Both the position numbers and the translations under genes were made by a program. A DNA stretch of 64,000 bases, taken from contig OX337230.1 of NCBI GenBank assembly GCA_946965045.2, positions 1,612,001 through 1,676,000 on the forward strand. Direction: 5' to 3'. Within the stretch, counting starts at the first letter, position 1, and each line of letters starts with the position of its first letter. Positions 60,001 to 64,000 of this stretch are shown here, one piece after another. The notes under the pieces are model-generated. The model saw only the letters and a program-made list of their open reading frames with translations. It ran no database searches and was not told the origin of the DNA. The stretch is from Epithemia pelagica. Its lineage: Eukaryota; Bacillariophyta; Bacillariophyceae; Surirellales; Surirellaceae.

Positions 60001-62480
60001 CGTCTCTTGACTTCTAGAAACTCGCTTCTCTTTTGCACGGACAACAACAACAACAAAGAAACCAAAGTCCTTCTTCTTCTCGTCTAGGTAGGTCGTTCGA
60101 AGAACTCGAACTCTCCAACTCAAGCAGGGGAAACAATGATCCGTTATGGTCTCCTCGCAAACAGTTGGGTCTGAATTTTTCCATCCCACAAACAAAATCA
60201 CAATCCCAGAAATAGGAATAAAAGTGTGCCCAATAGGGACTGAAAACCTGCGAGCAAGGCGCTCCGCGTGCGCCACTGAGTCTTGGGACTTGTGACAAGT
60301 AGCTAAGTTTATTAGCGTATAGAGGCGCTCCGCATGCGCCACTGAGTCTTGGGACTTGTGACAAGTAGCTAAGTTTACTAGCTATAGCTATACGTTGCTC
60401 TTCTTCTTACACCCTTGACGACCATGGAACATGGACGACCATCTACCGTCATGGTACTCCAAGGAAAATCCTTACCGTATGCACTTCTCATCATTCTCTA
60501 AACAACTGCTATATGGATCCCCAAAAAGAAGCAACCAATATTTTCCATTCGCAGGCTACTCCAAAGAAACAAGAGTAGCATAAAAAGCTACAGTTGCGTC
60601 CAAGCTCGATGAGTTTCATTATCACTATTGTGCATCAAAGTCCCATAAAAGTTCGATAGCAGCTTGAAAGCCTTTCTTCATTGTCTTGAAGGATGGAGGA
60701 TATGACCAATTTTCACTTCATTGTCGTCATTCCATGATACAACTCTCGTTGTACCCGACCTACAACAGTAAAAATATCCAGAAGTCTTTCTCGATCGAGA
60801 AACGAAGCATGAGCATGTCTACCTGAGTCACGACTTCTTCAGCGTGTGTTCTCTATTCCACCTCCTGCTCTTGCATTGACCCAGCACTTTTTGCTCGCGT
60901 GTGCTCGTGTTGTCATTGCGAATGGCATCACAAATAACAATACTCGAACCATTTCCATATCCCTGGTAGTAACAAGAAAACGTTGAAAAACTAGGTAGAG
61001 CCACTCAATGAAAGTTTCTGTACGTGTAATTTGAAGTCGATACACTACTGCGGTGAAAGAGAAATGCTGTCCACTTTTGTTCTCTCTGAACATCATTGGC
61101 ATTTCCGTAGCATATCGTCACACGTGCATTCTTCACTGATTTCTCGCTATGTTCCTTCTTTTGATCGGATGCTGGGTGAGTGTGAATCTTTCTTTTTGTC
61201 CCAACTAAAATGACAGCATCCAGAATAAAGATTGGAAAATGCGAATTTGGAAATGGGATATGGGTTATGCATCGCACTTATTCGTGTCATAGTGAGAAAA
61301 AGTGAGGTCAGTGATCAATGATCAATCATTGTCAACACCATGAACGATTATAGCCAAGAAAAGTGGCAAATAAAAAGTTGTACTCCCTCTGGAAACCCTT
61401 TGTTGCACCAATTGGTTTTTGGTTATTTTAGTCGCATTAAAAATTCACGTATACTCCAGTACAAACCTACAGGAGGACGGCTGGCTCATTCGGAGTATCA
61501 AAGTCTAAGAATAATATGGGGGATCATATAGAATGACATGCGCGCATCTACACTACTATACGAAAAGTACAAAATATTTGGCGACGGAAGTCAAAGCACC
61601 TCAGAAAAAGGTGCCCTGATTGACCATGGTGATGAGGGTCAAAATGGCCCGACCACAGCATTGTGCCGGCAACTCTGGTCCCTTTGACACTCCAATAGAG
61701 CGTCCTGGCCCTCGCGCTCTCCTAGGAGGCATATAAGGATCAACCGGTACGGGATGAAAGTACTTGTAGGTGCTACCAATTCGTCCCTTTTTTGATCACA
61801 GGTGGTCAGGAATACGAGATCGAACATATAAATTATATACCGAAATGTTCGTACTAAAAAAAGCTATAAGCCGATATAATTTTTTTGACCAACGGACATA
61901 CGCCCATGAAATGACGCAATTCCCCTTTTTTTGGTGCAACAAAGGGTTTCCAGAGGGAGTAGGTCATAGGTATCATCCAGTCATTTGTCATTTCAAAATG
62001 TCACTGATGTCAAACAAGATATACATTATTATTGCCCTGAATATTTAACAATATGGCCCATATCTATTAGGCTATCCCCCCTTCCCCCAAAGCAATACGA
62101 GTACGAGTGCGAGTACACTCGAGAGTACAATAAAAATGATTAGGAGTAATGAATCGCGTTGGGCCTGACATATCGGAAGGTATGAAACAGCCCATATAAA
62201 TAAAATAATACTACGAGTCTTCGAGTACTCGTACTACGAGAGTAATTGCAATGTTCCGAATTGAGAGCTCCGAGAATGACAACGGATACGATCCAGAACC
62301 TAGCGGTCTCTGTCCCATGGCTGACCGCAGGACGGCGTCTCAAATCCCAAGTCATCCCAGTGAAATTCGAATTCATTGACTCGATCATTCAGGTTCCAGG
62401 GACGGCCCATTGGAGGCGGAGTTTCCAGCAAATGCCTGCTGTTGACTGAATCGATTTGCAGCGGATGGATGGACGAATGA
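60001..62480. other. Long intergenic region, partly AT-rich
   Basis: The first 400 bp is the upstream region of the polyamine fusion gene and carries the 66-bp tandem repeat. From about 61500 to 62250 the sequence is AT-rich. Short repeats of GAGTAC/CTCGTACT lie near 62097-62130 and 62208-62240, and there is a GGAT/GAAT microsatellite at 62463-62489. No convincing gene or RNA is seen. Confidence 0.45.
60257..60382. repeat. 66-bp tandem duplication upstream of the fusion gene
   Basis: AGGCGCTCCGC..TGCGCCACTGAGTCTTGGGACTTGTGACAAGTAGCTAAGTTTA.TAGC occurs at 60257 and again from 60323, nearly identical. The GGCGC...GCGCC core is itself palindromic. It lies about 260-380 bp before the start codon. 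Confidence 0.85.
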
Positions 62481-63398
62481 ATGAATGAGTTGCGGATGAT
62501 CTCCAGCTTCAATCAGCCAATGTCCGTGCCGCGACGGTGTGGAACAAAAGTCGTCGAGTTGGAAAAGAGGGTTTCATTTGCTATTGATTCTCCTATCCAT
62601 TGCGAGAGGGAAACTGAAAGACACGAGCTTGGTTCCCAGGTGGATTGTGAATTGGAAAAGAGGGTTTCTTTTTCGATTGATTCTTCTATTAACAGGGATT
62701 CTTCGCGAGTTGATCGTTTCCAGGTAGAATGTGCTCCTGGGAAGCTAACAGAAGACTCGGGTCACATATCGGAGGCTTCCTATGATCTTGCCTGGGACCG
62801 AGACCGGGGTTGGTCTCGGCGACGAGTAACCAACATCACAGAAAGTGATCATAGTTTACCGTTGGATGTACTAAACACTCCCATTCACGATGATCTCTCT
62901 GACAGGTATGTTTGAATGCCGCTTATAACAATATGAGTGAGCAAATCAAGTGTAGTATTGTGCTCATGAAATCTCTTTTGCTTTGTCGTTATGGGCAAAA
63001 GCATGTTGGAGGATATTGCCGGTAATGACGATTTTGCTCAGTGTTCGTTCGAGATTGATGAACTCAATGTTTCTAATGAGCTTCTGAGTTCCATGCCTTC
63101 TCAGTCCCCTTTGCAAGAGCTGAAACGAGGAGCCTTCCAGACTGGGAAAGGAGACAACGACATGAGTTTGCGGAGAAGAAGGAAAACATCTTTAGATATA
63201 ATGACAGAGAGTGAGGCGCAGGATGCACCCATAATAAAGTCAAAGAAGACTGCACTCTCAGATAGCGATGCCAAAGAAAAGCTGAAAACCGACCCACAAG
63301 TCCTTTTCATTGGAGAAATCATCCAGTCCCTGCGGATGATAAGTGATGATGAACACTCCTGCAGTTCAGACTCAAAAAGGCACCCTGAGGGAGGATGA
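62481..63398 (+). CDS. Small unrecognised two-exon protein with internal repeat
   Basis: Exons 62481-62905 and 63002-63398 join through a 96-nt intron (GTATGT...CAAAAG) that splits a Ser codon; the product is 273 aa. The N-terminal half holds two copies of a motif ELEKRVSFxIDSxI about 30 residues apart. The C-terminal half is charged, with ELKRGAFQTGKGDNDMSLRRRRKTSLD and VLFIGEIIQSLRMI. No known domain is recognised. The conserved splice consensus and matching frames support a gene. Confidence 0.5.
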
Positions 63399-64000
63399 AT
63401 GGATTGGTTGCTATTATGTGCATTGTCCAGAATCAAGATAGGTAACGGGACTCTTGTGATGACGCGGCCCTGAATGCTTGTGCTCCCCATTTGAACAAAG
63501 CCAGTGTACGCTGACAGAGGCAGCGAGCATACGGAGGGTAGCGCTTCTCAAAGGAATATGATGCAATGCAAACACAGGACATCAATGAATGACACAGAAA
63601 CGTGGTCGACAGTCGACCCAAACCGACCACATGATTAAGGTTTTTCGGGGGATGCCACCACAAAGTTTTGAGGGGCTGTTTAGTATATAATGCATTTTTA
63701 ATACTTTAGCGGGGAGACATTGAAACAATAGAGTCTAGTGGTCTATACTATGTCCGTCTTCTGGTTGTGTTGAGTGAACTCATGTGACCCTCATGATCCG
63801 AGAAGAGGTTATTGTGTTCCACAAGTCTCGGCTTCTGGAGCATTTCTTGCATGGAAAAATAGAGGCAGAGTGTTGCCGGGGTGTCGAGTCATGGACGGTC
63901 GTTCGACGCGTTGAAAGATGCGCAAGTTCCTGATCATCAACTGACTTCTTTCACCACAACCTTTTTTCGTTCCGATGTGAATTTATGCTCTCCCTTACGA
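63399..64000. other. Right edge without recognisable gene
   Basis: No supported coding frame was seen. A minus-strand 76-codon frame (63433-63663) lacks features. Confidence 0.4.

Noticed and set aside
60001-60342. Upstream extension of the polyamine fusion frame
   Set aside because: The open frame runs through the 66-bp tandem repeat and leader; the signal peptide begins at the ATG at 60000, which is the natural start.
62097-62240. CRISPR-like spacing of GAGTAC repeats
   Set aside because: The units are short, irregular and lack unique spacers; this is an imperfect microsatellite in eukaryotic DNA.

Overview
This window looks like nuclear DNA of a stramenopile alga, most likely a pennate diatom. 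Genes are compact, sit on both strands, and often face each other across 150-260 bp. Introns are few, short (about 68-100 nt, one possibly 182) and GT-AG. The content also fits a diatom: a signal-peptide protein fusing a SET domain, an aminopropyltransferase and an AdoMet-decarboxylase-like domain (a polyamine fusion type known from diatoms), a GNAT with a plastid-type A-A-W presequence, and typical eukaryotic genes (cereblon, cystinosin, SEC12, TYW3, MINDY-type deubiquitinase).

Layout. 1-3.2 kb: an unrecognised partial ORF leaving the left edge, and a retroelement-like stretch ending in a possible LTR. 3.5-12.4 kb: FHA protein, class-I methyltransferase, P-loop protein, an Hsp90-like ATPase fused to UPF0652/DUF2009, plastid GNAT. 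13-20.1 kb: a broken 7TM receptor, a long SDR, a Golgi GT92-like transferase. 20.3-29.7 kb: TYW3-kelch fusion with a cut-off TYW2 start, a protein with possible lipid and membrane anchors at its two ends, a histidine-phosphatase-like protein, two unknown proteins, a RING protein with a CaaX end. 30.6-44.4 kb: cereblon, cystinosin, aldo-keto reductase, SEC12, alpha/beta hydrolase, a disordered protein, a GLTP-domain protein. 44.6-48.6 kb: a 3.9-kb mobile element with terminal inverted repeats and an intron-rich tyrosine recombinase gene. 49.2-64 kb: a dCTP-pyrophosphatase-like gene with an in-frame stop, a MINDY-like protein, a 2Fe-2S ferredoxin-like protein, the polyamine fusion gene and a small unknown gene.

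Most genes are housekeeping genes with no shared pathway, and there are no operons. The two most notable systems are the inverted-repeat tyrosine-recombinase element, whose introns all share one sequence motif, and the SET-aminopropyltransferase-SpeD fusion, which may belong to long-chain polyamine or silica chemistry. Several coding sequences carry one or two lesions (receptor, dCTPase) or lack key catalytic residues (MINDY His, SpeD Ser, histidine-phosphatase Arg). Gene starts were set at ATG codons and introns by splice sites plus family continuity; all were derived by reading, without alignment software.
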